The notes under the pieces: model-generated | Seen by the model: only the letters and a program-made list of their open reading frames with translations | The model's database searches: none | Told to the model about the DNA's origin: nothing | Shown: positions 27,140-36,216 of the stretch, one piece after another | Layout: every line of letters starts with the position of its first letter | Position numbering within the stretch: the first letter of the stretch is position 1 | Source of the DNA: Salinibacter sp. 10B | Lineage (GTDB): Bacteria; Bacteroidota; Rhodothermia; Rhodothermales; Salinibacteraceae | Assembly: GCF_002954405.1 (NCBI RefSeq) | Contig: NZ_MQWC01000004.1 | Span: 2,803,526-2,854,644 of the forward strand | Direction of reading: 5' to 3' | DNA length: 51,119 nucleotides | Position numbers and translations under genes: made by a program

Positions 27140-30100
27140 GTGAGCTCCCTCGGATTCAATACGGGCTACATCGAAGAACTGTACAAGCAATACCTGGACG
27201 ATCCCGACAGTGTGAGTGAGAGCTGGCGGGAGTTCTTTGCGGATTACCACCCGGACGCCTCGTTCGTCCCGACGACACAGACGACGGGCGATGGCGAGCC
27301 GACGGCCCCGCCGTCCGATCAGTCGACCGAGCCGGCTCCGGACGCAAAACCGGAGGCGCGCGAGGCGCCGTCGGAGCCCACTGGGGACGGGGCCGCGCCC
27401 GCCATCCGCGCCGCCTCGGCACCCTCCGTGGACGAGGACGAGGTGGAGGTACAGGCGCTTCGCGGCCCGGCAGCCAAGATCGTCGAAAATATGGAGGACA
27501 GTCTTGGCATCCCTACGGCCACCTCGGCCCGCACGATGCCGGTGAAGCTGCTCGATGAAAATCGGTCCCTCCTCAACGACTATCAGAAGCAGGTAGGGGG
27601 AGAGAAGGTGTCCTATACCCACATCATCGCCTATGCGCTGGTGCAGGGGCTCAAGAAGTACCCGGACATGAACACCACCTTCCGCCGGGATGAGGAGGGC
27701 ACACCGCAGCACGTGAAGCCGGACCAGATTAACCTGGGCCTTGCGATCGACATTGAGCGGCGCGGCAAGCGGACCCTGCTGGTGCCCAACGTGAAAGACG
27801 CCGGCAGCCTTAACTTTGCCGAGTTTCTGGGCATCTACAACGACATCATCGCCCGGGCCCGAAATAACGACCTCGACCTGTCGGACTTTCAGGGCACGAC
27901 GGCCACACTGACCAATCCGGGCATGATTGGCACGTCGATGAGTGTGGCGCGCCTCATGCCGGGGCAGGGCGTGATCGTGGGCGCCGGAGCCATTGGTTAC
28001 CCGCCGGAGTATCGCGGCTACGATCCCGCGGTGGCGAGCAAGGCGGGCGTCTCTCCGGTCATGACGCTCACGTCCACCTACGACCACAGGGTCATCCAGG
28101 GCGCTACCAGTGGCGCGTTCCTCAACTACATGGAGGAACTGCTGATGGGCGACCACGACTTTTACCACGAGCTGTTCGGCGACCTGGGCGTGCCGTACCA
28201 GCCGTACAGCATGGCTACCGATTCGACGCCGCAGCTCGGCCAGTCCGCGCCGCAGGACGAGCTCGACATGACCGAGAAGCAGGCGGCGGTGCTCCAGTTG
28301 ATCCGTGCGTACCGCGTACGGGGACACCTGCAGGCCGACACCAATCCGCTGGGGTACGAGTGGCAGTACCACGAGGAACTGGACCCGGCCTCGTACGGCC
28401 TCACGATTTGGGACCTGGATCGCGAGTTCATCACCGGTGGACTGGGCGGAGAGGAGAAGCTCCCGCTCCGCGAAATCTTGTCCATTCTGCGGAAGGCCTA
28501 CACCAGCAAGGTGGGCACGGCCTTTATGCACATTTCTGATCCCGACGAGAAGGACTGGATCCAGAACCGGATTGAGCCGATGCGGAACGCGGAGCCGCCC
28601 TCGGAGGAGGAACGCCACCGCATCGTGCAGAAGCTCAACGCGGCGGAGGCCTTTGAGCGCTTCCTGCACACCAAGTACATCGGTCACAAGCGGTTCTCGC
28701 TGGAGGGGGCGGAGACGATGATTCCCCTCATCGATACGCTGCTGTCCGACGCCGCCGATGCGGGCGTTGAGGACGTGGTGATGGGCATGGCGCACCGCGG
28801 CCGCCTCAACGTGCTGGCCAACATTATCGGCAAGCCCTACGAGGAGATCTTCTCCAAATTCGAGGGCAACATCGACCCCAACACCACGCAAGGGTCGGGC
28901 GACGTGAAGTATCACCTGGGCGCGGGCGGCTACGTGACCTCGCCCAATGGCAATAAAATTGAGGTCTCGCTGGCCTCGAACCCCAGCCACCTGGAGGCGG
29001 TGAACCCGGTGGTGGAAGGCATGTCGCGCGCCAAGCAGAACCTGCTACGCGACAAGCATCCGGAGGCGACGGAGGATGACTACCACGACGCCGTAATGCC
29101 CTTCCTCATCCACGGAGATGCGGCCTTCTCCGGGCAGGGCGTAGTGGCGGAGACCCTCAACCTGAGTAAGCTGCGCGGCTACACGACCGGCGGCACGGTC
29201 CACCTGGTCATCAACAACCAGATTGGCTTTACGACGCCGCCGGGCGATGCCCGTAGCTCGACGTATGCGACGGACCTGGCCCGCGCCATCGAGGCGCCCA
29301 TCTTTCACGTCAACGGCGACGATCCGGAGGCGTGCGTGCGCATCGCTCGCCTCGCGTTCGAGTACCGGCAGCGGTTCAACAAGGACGTGGTGATCGACAT
29401 GATGTGCTACCGCGTCCACGGCCACAACGAGGGAGATGAGCCGACCTTCACGCAGCCGCTCCTCTACGAGAAGATCGAGGAGAAGCGCTCCCCGCGGAAG
29501 CTTTACACCGAGATGCTGCTGCGCCGCGGCGACATTGAGCCGGACGAGGCCGAGCAGATGCTCGACGACTACCGGGGGCGCCTGCAGGAGGCCTTCGACC
29601 GTACGAAGGACCTCGAGGAGAAGGATGCCGACGAGGCGCTCGAGCAGCGCATTCAGCGGAAGGGGGACCGGCGCCTGCCCGAGGTCGATACGGGCACGAA
29701 GCCCGAGTACCTGGAGCGCGTGGTGGAGGTGCTCACCAACTTCCCCGACGACTTCAACGTCCATCCCAAGTTGAAGCGCCAGTTCGACAAGCGCGACGAC
29801 CTCTTCTACGACCAGGAGCGCATCGACTGGGCCTTTGCCGAGGCGCTCGCGTTTGGGTCGCTGCTGCAGGAGGGGACGCGCGTGCGCCTCAGCGGGCAGG
29901 ACTCGCGCCGCGCCACCTTCAGCCAGCGGCACGCCGTGCTCATCGACCAGGAGACCGGGGAAGAGTATACGCCGCTCAACAACCTGAGCGACGACCAGGC
30001 CCGGCTGCTCATCTACGACAGCCTGCTGTCCGAGTACGCCGTGGCTGGGTTCGAGTACGGCTACTCGGTGATGGACTCCGACGCGCTGGTGTGCTGGGAA

Positions 30101-30865
30101 GCACAGTTTGGCGACTTTGCGAACGGCGCGCAGCTGGTTTGGGACCAGTTCGTGAGTGCGGCGGAAGAGAAGTGGGGGCAGACCTCCAGCCTCGTGGCAC
30201 TGCTGCCCCACGGTTATGAAGGACAGGGGCCGGAGCACTCCTCCGCCCGTCTGGAGCGCTACCTGCAGCTCTGCGCCGAGCAGAACATGATTGTCGCCAA
30301 CTTCTCGACGCCGGCCAACTATTTCCACGCTCTGCGCCGGCAGGTGAAGCGCGACATTAACAAGCCGCTCATCATCATGACGCCGAAGAGCCTGCTGCGT
30401 CATCCGAAGTGCGTCTCGACGCCCCAGGAACTGGCTGAGGGCGGTGTGCAGGAGGTCATTCCGGCGGAGACGGACCCCGCCGACACCACGCGCCACATTC
30501 TCTGCAGCGGCAAGGTGTACTACGACCTCGTGAAGGCACTGGAGGACGACGACCGGCGCGACGAGATTGCAATCACGCGGCTGGAGCAGTTCTATCCGTT
30601 CCCGGACGCCGAGCTTACGGCCGAGCTGGAACGCTATGCCGACGTCAACGAGACGGTGTGGGTACAAGAGGAGCCGCAGAACATGGGCGCCTGGACGTTT
30701 GTCGAGTCTCGCCTCGACGCGCTACTGGACGACGTGCACGGCCACTGCGAGCAGCGGATTCAGTACGTGGGGCGACCCGCCAGCGCCAGCCCGGCTACCG
30801 GCTCCGCCAAGGTGCACGACCGCGAACAGGAGCACCTCGTGAATGACGCGATTGATGTCAGCTAG
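27140..30865 (+). CDS. Multifunctional 2-oxoglutarate dehydrogenase: E2 succinyltransferase domain fused to E1
   Basis: The enzyme converts 2-oxoglutarate to succinyl-CoA in the TCA cycle. I place the start at GTG 27140 (VSSLGFNTGY), just before the conserved E1 N-terminal segment YIEELYKQYLDDP; a GTG 54 bases earlier is possible. Residues 1-40 are that segment, 45-110 a Pro/Ala/Glu linker, and about 115-350 an E2 catalytic domain (TATLTNPGMIGT, GAGAIGYPPEY, STYDHRVIQGATSG with catalytic His). From about 390 comes the thiamine-diphosphate E1 (MAHRGRLNVLANI, NNQIGFTTPPGDAR, VNGDDPEACVRIA, HGHNEGDEP). There is no lipoyl domain; lipoyl arms must come from another E2, as in actinobacterial KGD/OdhA. 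Confidence 0.95.
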   Translation: MSSLGFNTGYIEELYKQYLDDPDSVSESWREFFADYHPDASFVPTTQTTGDGEPTAPPSDQSTEPAPDAKPEAREAPSEPTGDGAAPAIRAASAPSVDEDEVEVQALRGPAAKIVENMEDSLGIPTATSARTMPVKLLDENRSLLNDYQKQVGGEKVSYTHIIAYALVQGLKKYPDMNTTFRRDEEGTPQHVKPDQINLGLAIDIERRGKRTLLVPNVKDAGSLNFAEFLGIYNDIIARARNNDLDLSDFQGTTATLTNPGMIGTSMSVARLMPGQGVIVGAGAIGYPPEYRGYDPAVASKAGVSPVMTLTSTYDHRVIQGATSGAFLNYMEELLMGDHDFYHELFGDLGVPYQPYSMATDSTPQLGQSAPQDELDMTEKQAAVLQLIRAYRVRGHLQADTNPLGYEWQYHEELDPASYGLTIWDLDREFITGGLGGEEKLPLREILSILRKAYTSKVGTAFMHISDPDEKDWIQNRIEPMRNAEPPSEEERHRIVQKLNAAEAFERFLHTKYIGHKRFSLEGAETMIPLIDTLLSDAADAGVEDVVMGMAHRGRLNVLANIIGKPYEEIFSKFEGNIDPNTTQGSGDVKYHLGAGGYVTSPNGNKIEVSLASNPSHLEAVNPVVEGMSRAKQNLLRDKHPEATEDDYHDAVMPFLIHGDAAFSGQGVVAETLNLSKLRGYTTGGTVHLVINNQIGFTTPPGDARSSTYATDLARAIEAPIFHVNGDDPEACVRIARLAFEYRQRFNKDVVIDMMCYRVHGHNEGDEPTFTQPLLYEKIEEKRSPRKLYTEMLLRRGDIEPDEAEQMLDDYRGRLQEAFDRTKDLEEKDADEALEQRIQRKGDRRLPEVDTGTKPEYLERVVEVLTNFPDDFNVHPKLKRQFDKRDDLFYDQERIDWAFAEALAFGSLLQEGTRVRLSGQDSRRATFSQRHAVLIDQETGEEYTPLNNLSDDQARLLIYDSLLSEYAVAGFEYGYSVMDSDALVCWEAQFGDFANGAQLVWDQFVSAAEEKWGQTSSLVALLPHGYEGQGPEHSSARLERYLQLCAEQNMIVANFSTPANYFHALRRQVKRDINKPLIIMTPKSLLRHPKCVSTPQELAEGGVQEVIPAETDPADTTRHILCSGKVYYDLVKALEDDDRRDEIAITRLEQFYPFPDAELTAELERYADVNETVWVQEEPQNMGAWTFVESRLDALLDDVHGHCEQRIQYVGRPASASPATGSAKVHDREQEHLVNDAIDVS

Positions 30866-30925
30866 AGACACTTGCATTCTCGACGTTGCCTATCGTCTCC
30901 CTGAATCCCCTTTGCTTGTGTGAAA

Positions 30926-30989
30926 AGTAGGGACGACCGGGGGCCGAGTGAAACGAGGTCATGCTGCCTCAGTGCCGGTCGTCCCTACT
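30926..30989. terminator. Perfect 15-bp stem after the 2-oxoglutarate dehydrogenase gene
   Basis: AGTAGGGACGACCGG (30926-30940) pairs exactly with 30975-30989 around a 34-base loop, which itself contains a GAGG/CCTC stem. It lies between two converging genes, so a two-way terminator is likely even though T-runs are absent. Confidence 0.5.
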
Positions 30990-31017
30990 CTAGGTCAGGC
31001 CTCGACAAGAAGGCTCC

Positions 31018-31803
31018 CTATTCCGACTGTTGAGGCGATTCCGGCTTCTCAAAGACCATAAAGTGCTGCCGGGGAAGCATCTCCTTGGTGGCCACCCACT
31101 CCAGGCCCACGGCGGCCATCTCCTTTTTTGACTGCGCCTCCGACATTTTGTGGAGGCGCTTGATCGGGATGTTCGGGTCTTCCTTCCGGTACTCCACCAG
31201 GTAGACGCGCCCGCCGGGGACGAGGGCCTCTACGAGTCCGTTCATCATCTCGCGCGGATGGGAAAACTCGTGGTAGGCGTCCACCATGAGCACTGCGTCG
31301 ATCGAGTCGGCCGGCAGCTTCGGGTCCTGTACGGTGCCGCGGACGAGCGACACGTTATCGATGCTGCGGTCCTGTATGCGCTGCCGCATGATGCTCAGCA
31401 TCTCCGGCTGGATGTCGACCGCGAACACGCGCCCGTCCGGCACCCGCTCAGCGATGCGGAACGTCATGTAGCCGGTGCCCGCCCCGATGTCGGCCACCAC
31501 GTCGGTCGGATCCAATTTCATGCTGTCGAGGACGAGGTCGGGCCGCTCCTTCGTCTTGCGTTCGGGCCGTTCCAACCACGCGGCGCCACGGTGCCCCATC
31601 ACCTGCGAGATCTCGCGCCCCATGTAGACCTTCCCGATTCCGTTCCGGCTCGGCTCTTTTTGGGTATAGACGCCGGACGTGTCGCTGCTAGCGCCCGGCG
31701 GAGACTCGGGGGATTGGCTTCCGGCGGCGGGCACAAGGAGCAGACTCACGCTGAGGAGTAGCACACCGCTCAGAAGCGGTCGAAGGGAAACATGGACTGA
31801 CAT
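31018..31803 (-). CDS. Exported class I SAM-dependent methyltransferase-like protein
   Basis: The ATG at 31803 (261 residues) begins a signal peptide (LRPLLSGVLLLSVSLLLVPAAGSQS). The mature part is a class I methyltransferase fold: motif I DVVADIGAGTGYMTFRIA, the acidic end of beta-2 VFAVDIQPEM, then VRGTVQDPKLP, AVLMVDAYHEFSHP and a C-terminal beta hairpin. A conserved segment before it (IGKVYMGREISQVMGHRGAAWLERPER) marks a family of exported methyltransferase-like proteins in Bacteroidota and planctomycete genomes. S-adenosylmethionine is not known in the periplasm, so the real function may differ or another ligand may bind. Confidence 0.85.
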   Translation of the reverse strand: MSVHVSLRPLLSGVLLLSVSLLLVPAAGSQSPESPPGASSDTSGVYTQKEPSRNGIGKVYMGREISQVMGHRGAAWLERPERKTKERPDLVLDSMKLDPTDVVADIGAGTGYMTFRIAERVPDGRVFAVDIQPEMLSIMRQRIQDRSIDNVSLVRGTVQDPKLPADSIDAVLMVDAYHEFSHPREMMNGLVEALVPGGRVYLVEYRKEDPNIPIKRLHKMSEAQSKKEMAAVGLEWVATKEMLPRQHFMVFEKPESPQQSE

Positions 31804-31957
31804 GGCAGCAGAGGGGGTTGAGGCTGGAAGCCATTCACCCCAATCAGACGACTCGGCCGGTTCCACGGTTGGTAACGAGCCTGAAATCATTGCCCGGACC
31901 GCCCCCTCCCGTTCGTTTACTGCCTCTTTCCTTTCTCCCTTCGCCCAAACAAGGAGG

Positions 31958-32818
31958 CTACTGTGGCACTCCGTTCGCCTCCAGCGCGGCCTCCTCTTCC
32001 TGAATCCAATTCGTCAAGTAGTGGGTGGCCACGTAAAAGAGGGGCGTGTCGAGTGCGGCGATGCCGATCTTGAAGACGTACTGCCCGAACACGATGCCCT
32101 GCCACGTTTCGAAGCCAAGGGGGGAAGTGCCGGGATTGCCGTCTACTTCCGGCCAGATGACGAGCGCGATGGTGACGACCATGATCGTGTCGACCAGTTG
32201 GCTGAAGAAGGTGGAGCCGTTGTTGCGAATCCACATGTACTTCCCGCCCGTGAGCTTGCGCCAGAACTCGAAGATCTGCACGTCGATGAACTGGGACGTG
32301 AGGTACGCGATCATGGAGCCGAGCACGATGCCGGGCAGCAGCCCAAACACCGAGTTGAAGGCCTCCCCACTTACAGGAGACTGCGCGTAGGTAGGGGCGG
32401 CATTCGCGATCCACACTACGATGGTGATGAACACGCTCACTACGAAGCCCGCCCCGACGACCGTATTCGCGCGCTTCCGGCCGTAAATCTCTGAGATGAG
32501 ATCCGTGGCCAGAAACGTGACCGGATACGCGATGATGCCGCACGAGAGCTCCTGTCCAAACAGGACGAAGAACTTGCTCGCGATGGCGTTGGTGATGACG
32601 AGTGCCCCGATGAAGATGCCGGCCAGCACCGTGAAGGCCCGTTCGGCACGGGAGGGGTCGGCGTTGCGGAGCCGGTCGAGGTCGTGCGCCCGGAAGGTCA
32701 CGTCGGGCTCGGCGGTCTCGGTTGCAGAATCGGACACGGGCAACGGGGGCGGCTGTGGATGAAAAGTCTCACAGTCTCCAAAACCGGAGGTGCCCGGTTC
32801 GTTTCCTGGATGCTCCAT
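31958..32818 (-). CDS. Queuosine precursor transporter (YhhQ family)
   Basis: YhhQ/QPTR proteins import queuosine precursors (preQ0/preQ1) for tRNA modification. From ATG 32818 (286 residues) an acidic cytosolic N-terminus precedes six membrane helices. Family motifs are visible: ALVITNAIASKFFVLFGQELSCG, the signature YPVTFLATDLISEIYGRKRA, SMIAYLTSQFIDVQIFEFWR, and the STFFSQLVDTIM segment near the fifth helix. The last helix, near FGQYVFKIGIAALDTPLFYV, precedes an acidic tail. No queuosine-synthesis gene is adjacent, which fits salvage. A GTG at VSDSATETAEPD is another possible start. Confidence 0.92.
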   Translation of the reverse strand: MEHPGNEPGTSGFGDCETFHPQPPPLPVSDSATETAEPDVTFRAHDLDRLRNADPSRAERAFTVLAGIFIGALVITNAIASKFFVLFGQELSCGIIAYPVTFLATDLISEIYGRKRANTVVGAGFVVSVFITIVVWIANAAPTYAQSPVSGEAFNSVFGLLPGIVLGSMIAYLTSQFIDVQIFEFWRKLTGGKYMWIRNNGSTFFSQLVDTIMVVTIALVIWPEVDGNPGTSPLGFETWQGIVFGQYVFKIGIAALDTPLFYVATHYLTNWIQEEEAALEANGVPQ

Positions 32819-32922
32819 TCGTAACGGAAACAATGCGACCGGGACATTTCCCCATCCCCATACGCGCACAGCTGTATCGTCAACCGAAAGACAACGCTTC
32901 TCAGCGACCGCCTCTGATCTGT

Positions 32923-32988
32923 GGCGTGATACGTGAGGCGTGATACGTGAGGCGCGAAGATGCTACTCACGCCACCTCACGTATCACG
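32923..32988. repeat. Tandem direct repeat with matching inverted copy
   Basis: GGCGTGATACGTGA occurs twice head to tail (32923-32936, 32937-32950). The string CGTGATACGTGAGG (32939-32952) pairs exactly with 32975-32988, giving a 14-bp stem and a 22-base loop. It follows the 3' end of the DoxX gene (minus strand) and precedes the transporter start. It could be a terminator, or a binding site with repeated half-sites. Confidence 0.6.
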
Positions 32989-33037
32989 GATTCACGCGTA
33001 TGTCGGTGCTTTGCTCTCTTTCATTGAAGCAGGAGAT

Positions 33038-33418
33038 TTACGCAGTCACAGCCGTTTCCTCCGCCAGCACGTACTGGTGATAGGCCGTATACGATGTCAT
33101 GAGGAGGACGAGGGCCACGACGGGCATGACAAGGGAGGAGACCGGGTCGCCCACCATGAGGTGGCTGATAAAGGCGGCGATGAAGTCGAAGGTAAACCCG
33201 GCGTATGCCCACTCTTTTAGCGAGCGGGGAAGTGGAATGAGCAGGATTGCTGCTCCCACGAGCTTAGCAATGCCGAGGAGGATGTGGAAGTAGTCGGGGT
33301 ATCCCAGCCGTTCGATGGTCTGCGCAGGAGCGTCGGCAATGAAATACATCGTCCCGGAGAACGCGGCAAATAGTGCGATGAGGCCGGTAGCACCCCAGTA
33401 GAGATACTTGGAATTCAT
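33038..33418 (-). CDS. DoxX-like small membrane protein
   Basis: From ATG 33418 (MNSKYLYWGA, 126 residues) the protein has four helices: near residues 6-25, 46-66 (YFHILLGIAKLVGAAILLIP), 73-92 and 98-118. Motifs GYPDYFHILLGIAKLVGA and EWAYAGFTFDFIAAFISHL are typical of the DoxX-like family, integral membrane proteins linked in some species to thiol or oxidative stress. No partner gene is adjacent, and the precise role is unknown. The longer in-frame start (33484) lacks membrane character. Confidence 0.8.
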   Translation of the reverse strand: MNSKYLYWGATGLIALFAAFSGTMYFIADAPAQTIERLGYPDYFHILLGIAKLVGAAILLIPLPRSLKEWAYAGFTFDFIAAFISHLMVGDPVSSLVMPVVALVLLMTSYTAYHQYVLAEETAVTA

Positions 33419-33517
33419 CGTGTGAGTCGAGGTTGTGGAGACGTATTGTGGTGGAAGGAAGATGGGCCGTTCTCCGCCCAGCAAAAGCAGTCGTCAGTGG
33501 AAAGGAGAACGCGGTCG

Positions 33518-33856
33518 TTACATGCCCTGCGCCAGATTCCAGTACGGAAGGACGGCGTCCTCAATGTATCCCTTAACGCCGTCGCGGCCCGTCATTTCCA
33601 GCCACACAGGGCCTCCGCTGGATGACACCTCTAGCGTGAAGTGAAAGAACGGGCAGCACAGGCGCTCGCGAGAGACGAACACACCGGCGGCCTGTACTAC
33701 ATCCGTTTCTGCAGGCAACTGAAAAGCATACCCGTCGGGCAGCTCTTGAAGATCGACAATCTGACCGAAGAGGGCATTCGACACTCGACGGTGGTCCTCC
33801 TGGTGCTCGTCGTCGATCGCCGACGGATCGCAGGCAATCGGAGGGGACTCGTTCAT
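33518..33856 (-). CDS. Small Cys-Cys protein of unknown function
   Basis: This 112-residue protein starts at ATG 33856 (MNESPPIACD). Its core is YAFQLPAETDVVQAAGVFVS, then RERLCCPFFHFTLEV, then GPVWLEMTGRDGVKGYI. The paired cysteines with CPFFxF and the GRDGVK turn recur in small proteins that I recall near metal-resistance genes, but I cannot name the family with certainty. There is no signal peptide. The fold is probably an alpha-beta sandwich; metal binding by the cysteines is plausible. Confidence 0.7.
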   Translation of the reverse strand: MNESPPIACDPSAIDDEHQEDHRRVSNALFGQIVDLQELPDGYAFQLPAETDVVQAAGVFVSRERLCCPFFHFTLEVSSSGGPVWLEMTGRDGVKGYIEDAVLPYWNLAQGM

Positions 33857-34045
33857 GAATCGTTACTAGTTTATGGTCATTGTTCGATAATTCGACAACT
33901 GTAAAACAGAAGCACGAAGTGTGTTTCCTGAAGTGATCGGGGGGCGATGCGCCCACCGAGCGTGTGCAAGTGGTTGGGCAGGAAGGGGCTCTCCGCCTCG
34001 GTTGTCTGATCGGTTTTCGGCGGGAAATTTGCGGATACTGGGGGA

Positions 34046-34177
34046 GGGAGGCACAGCACTGCGTGCTGCGGTCGTGCCTCCCCCGAACAGTCTTTCGGGG
34101 CCGACGTAGTCTGTAGGTTGCTCACAACTTCGTGAGGCGAAGCGTCGGCACCGGGGCGCTTAGCCCCCTCCCTCACG
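34046..34177 (+). ncRNA. Nested-hairpin region upstream of GH15 (candidate structured leader)
   Basis: Four stems occur in 132 bases. GGGAGGCAC pairs with GTGCCTCCC (34046-34054/34074-34082) around an inner AGCAC/GTGCT stem. CCCCGAA pairs with TTCGGGG (34081-34087/34094-34100). CGTGAGG pairs with CCTCACG (34131-34137/34171-34177) around GGGGC/GCCCC (34153-34157/34163-34167). The last stem ends 49 bases before the GH15 ATG. No known riboswitch motif is recognised; tandem terminators for either strand are an alternative. Confidence 0.4.
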
Positions 34178-34226
34178 GTCATGATGGTATCGTCCGTTCT
34201 TCCTGCATCAACCTCACTCCGCGTAG

Positions 34227-36098
34227 ATGTCCGTTCCCCCCACGTCGAAGCTTGCGATCAAGACGGACTACCGACCGATCGAACATTACGGCCTGATTGG
34301 CGACATGCACACGGTTGCTCTTGTAAGCAAGGGGGGGTCGATCGACTGGTGCTGCTTGCCCCGGTTTGACGGACCCAGCGTCTTTGCTCGTCTTCTGGAT
34401 GCTGAAAAGGGGGGGCATTTTCAGATCAAGCCCCAGACGGACACGATGACGACCAAGCAGTTTTACTGGCCGGAGACCAACGTGCTAGTGACGCGCTTTC
34501 TGTCGGGGGAAGGAGTGGGTGAGGTCTGCGACTTTATGCCAGTGACGGGCCGCGCCAACGATCCGCGGCACCGCCAGATCATCCGCACGGTGCGGGCGGT
34601 GCGCGGCACTGTCGTCTTCCAAATCGACTGCCAGCCGGCGTTCAATTACGCACGCGACGAGCACGAAACGGAACTCATTCGGGAGGGGGCCTGCTTCCGC
34701 ACGTCGGACCATGCGTTGAATCTGGCTGCGGCCGTCAACCTGCAGAAGCATCGGGACGGCGTGAGGGGCGACGTCACGCTGAACGAGGGCGAGAGTACGA
34801 CGCTCGTGTTGCGCGACATTGAGCCAGGGGGGCGCTGCGTGCGCACCCTTTCGCCCGAAGAGGCCGACCAGGCCTTCCGCGACACCGTGCAGTACTGGCG
34901 CGACTGGCTCTCGCAGAGCACCTACACCGGCCGCTGGCGCGAGATGGTGCACCGGTCGGCCCTCACCCTTAAGCTGCTCACCTACGAGCCCACCGGGGCC
35001 ATCGTGGCGGCGCCCACCTGCAGCCTGCCCGAAGACATTGGTGGCGAGCGGAACTGGGACTATCGGTACACCTGGATTCGGGACGCCACCTTTACCCTCT
35101 ATGCGTTCCTGCGCATCGGATTTACGGAGGAGGCCCGCAACTTTATCGACTTTCTGTCGCAACTCTACACCGAGGAGGCGGCCGGAAAGGGGCCCCTGCA
35201 GGTCATGTACGGCATTGATGGGCGCACGGACCTGACCGAAGAAACGCTAGATCACCTGGAAGGCTACCGAAACTCCGCGCCCGTTCGCATCGGCAACGGG
35301 GCCTACGACCAGCTCCAGCTCGACATCTACGGGGAGCTCATCGATGCCATCTACCTACACGACAAGTACGGCGTCCCAATCTCCTACGAGACCTGGCAGT
35401 CGGTGCGTACCTTCGTGAACTGGGTCTGCGACAACTGGGACCAGACCGACGAAGGGGTGTGGGAGGTGCGAGGGGGACAGCAGCACTTTTTGTATTCAAA
35501 GCTCATGTGCTGGGTAGCTGTGGATCGAGGGCTGCGCCTGGCCCGCAAGCGTTCCCTTCCAGCCGATGAGCCGCGGTGGCGGGCGTGCCGGAACGAGATC
35601 TACGAGGCCATTATGACCCGGGGATGGAATGAGGAGCGAGAAGCCTTTACTCAGACGTTTGGGGGGGAGGCGCTGGATGCGTCGACCCTCATGATGCCCC
35701 TGGTGCGCTTTATCTCGCCGGGCGACGATCGGCTTCTCAAGACCCTGGATGCAACCCTCGCCTCGCCCGACGACGGGGGACTGGTGTCCAATGGGCTCGT
35801 CTACCGCTACGACGCGCACGAGACCAACGATGGGATGGACGGAGCAGAGGGCACGTTCAACATCTGCACGTTCTGGCTCGTGGAGGCCCTCACGCGGGCC
35901 AGCGAGGCGGATCCATCTCGTTTGGAAGACGCACGCCTCGTGTTTGAGCAAATGCTCGGCTATGCCAATCACCTGGGTCTCTACGCCGAAGAGACGGGCA
36001 CCCACGGCGAGGCCCTGGGCAATTTCCCCCAGGCGTTTACGCACCTCGCGCTCATTAGCGCTGCCTACAACCTCGATCGCACGCTGGACGGGCAGTGA
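34227..36098 (+). CDS. Glycoside hydrolase family 15 protein (glucoamylase/trehalase-like)
   Basis: This 623-residue protein has the N-terminal beta-sandwich typical of prokaryotic GH15 ([40 protein letters not shown]), then an (alpha/alpha)6 barrel. Key motifs are the substrate-site [35 protein letters not shown] and the late [20 protein letters not shown] with a probable catalytic Glu. It would release glucose from alpha-glucans or split trehalose; single-sequence reading cannot decide. There is no signal peptide, so it acts in the cytosol on storage or compatible solutes. It heads a plus-strand series with gnd and zwf, which can use the resulting glucose after phosphorylation. Confidence 0.92.
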   Translation: MSVPPTSKLAIKTDYRPIEHYGLIGDMHTVALVSKGGSIDWCCLPRFDGPSVFARLLDAEKGGHFQIKPQTDTMTTKQFYWPETNVLVTRFLSGEGVGEVCDFMPVTGRANDPRHRQIIRTVRAVRGTVVFQIDCQPAFNYARDEHETELIREGACFRTSDHALNLAAAVNLQKHRDGVRGDVTLNEGESTTLVLRDIEPGGRCVRTLSPEEADQAFRDTVQYWRDWLSQSTYTGRWREMVHRSALTLKLLTYEPTGAIVAAPTCSLPEDIGGERNWDYRYTWIRDATFTLYAFLRIGFTEEARNFIDFLSQLYTEEAAGKGPLQVMYGIDGRTDLTEETLDHLEGYRNSAPVRIGNGAYDQLQLDIYGELIDAIYLHDKYGVPISYETWQSVRTFVNWVCDNWDQTDEGVWEVRGGQQHFLYSKLMCWVAVDRGLRLARKRSLPADEPRWRACRNEIYEAIMTRGWNEEREAFTQTFGGEALDASTLMMPLVRFISPGDDRLLKTLDATLASPDDGGLVSNGLVYRYDAHETNDGMDGAEGTFNICTFWLVEALTRASEADPSRLEDARLVFEQMLGYANHLGLYAEETGTHGEALGNFPQAFTHLALISAAYNLDRTLDGQ

Positions 36099-36216
36099 TT
36101 GTGGGTACACTTCTTGCAGACTCCCCCAATCGTAACGTCTGTGCCTCCGGCTCTACCGAGAGGCGTACGGGTCTCTCGTTCGACTATCGCACTCGCTCCG
36201 CAATTTCGCTCTTCCT

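Noticed and set aside
27119-28990. Long minus-strand open frame of 623 codons
   Set aside because: It is the mirror of the 2-oxoglutarate dehydrogenase gene; the product is His/Arg/Val-rich with no domain, as expected of a shadow in GC-rich DNA. The same holds for 29045-30667.
30926-30989. Third MITE
   Set aside because: The 15-bp arms are perfect but the flanking bases show no target duplication, and the size (64 bp) fits a terminator or REP-like palindrome better.
32752-32760. DnaA-box-like TGTGGATGA
   Set aside because: A single imperfect match inside the transporter's N-terminal coding region, with no cluster and no origin genes nearby.
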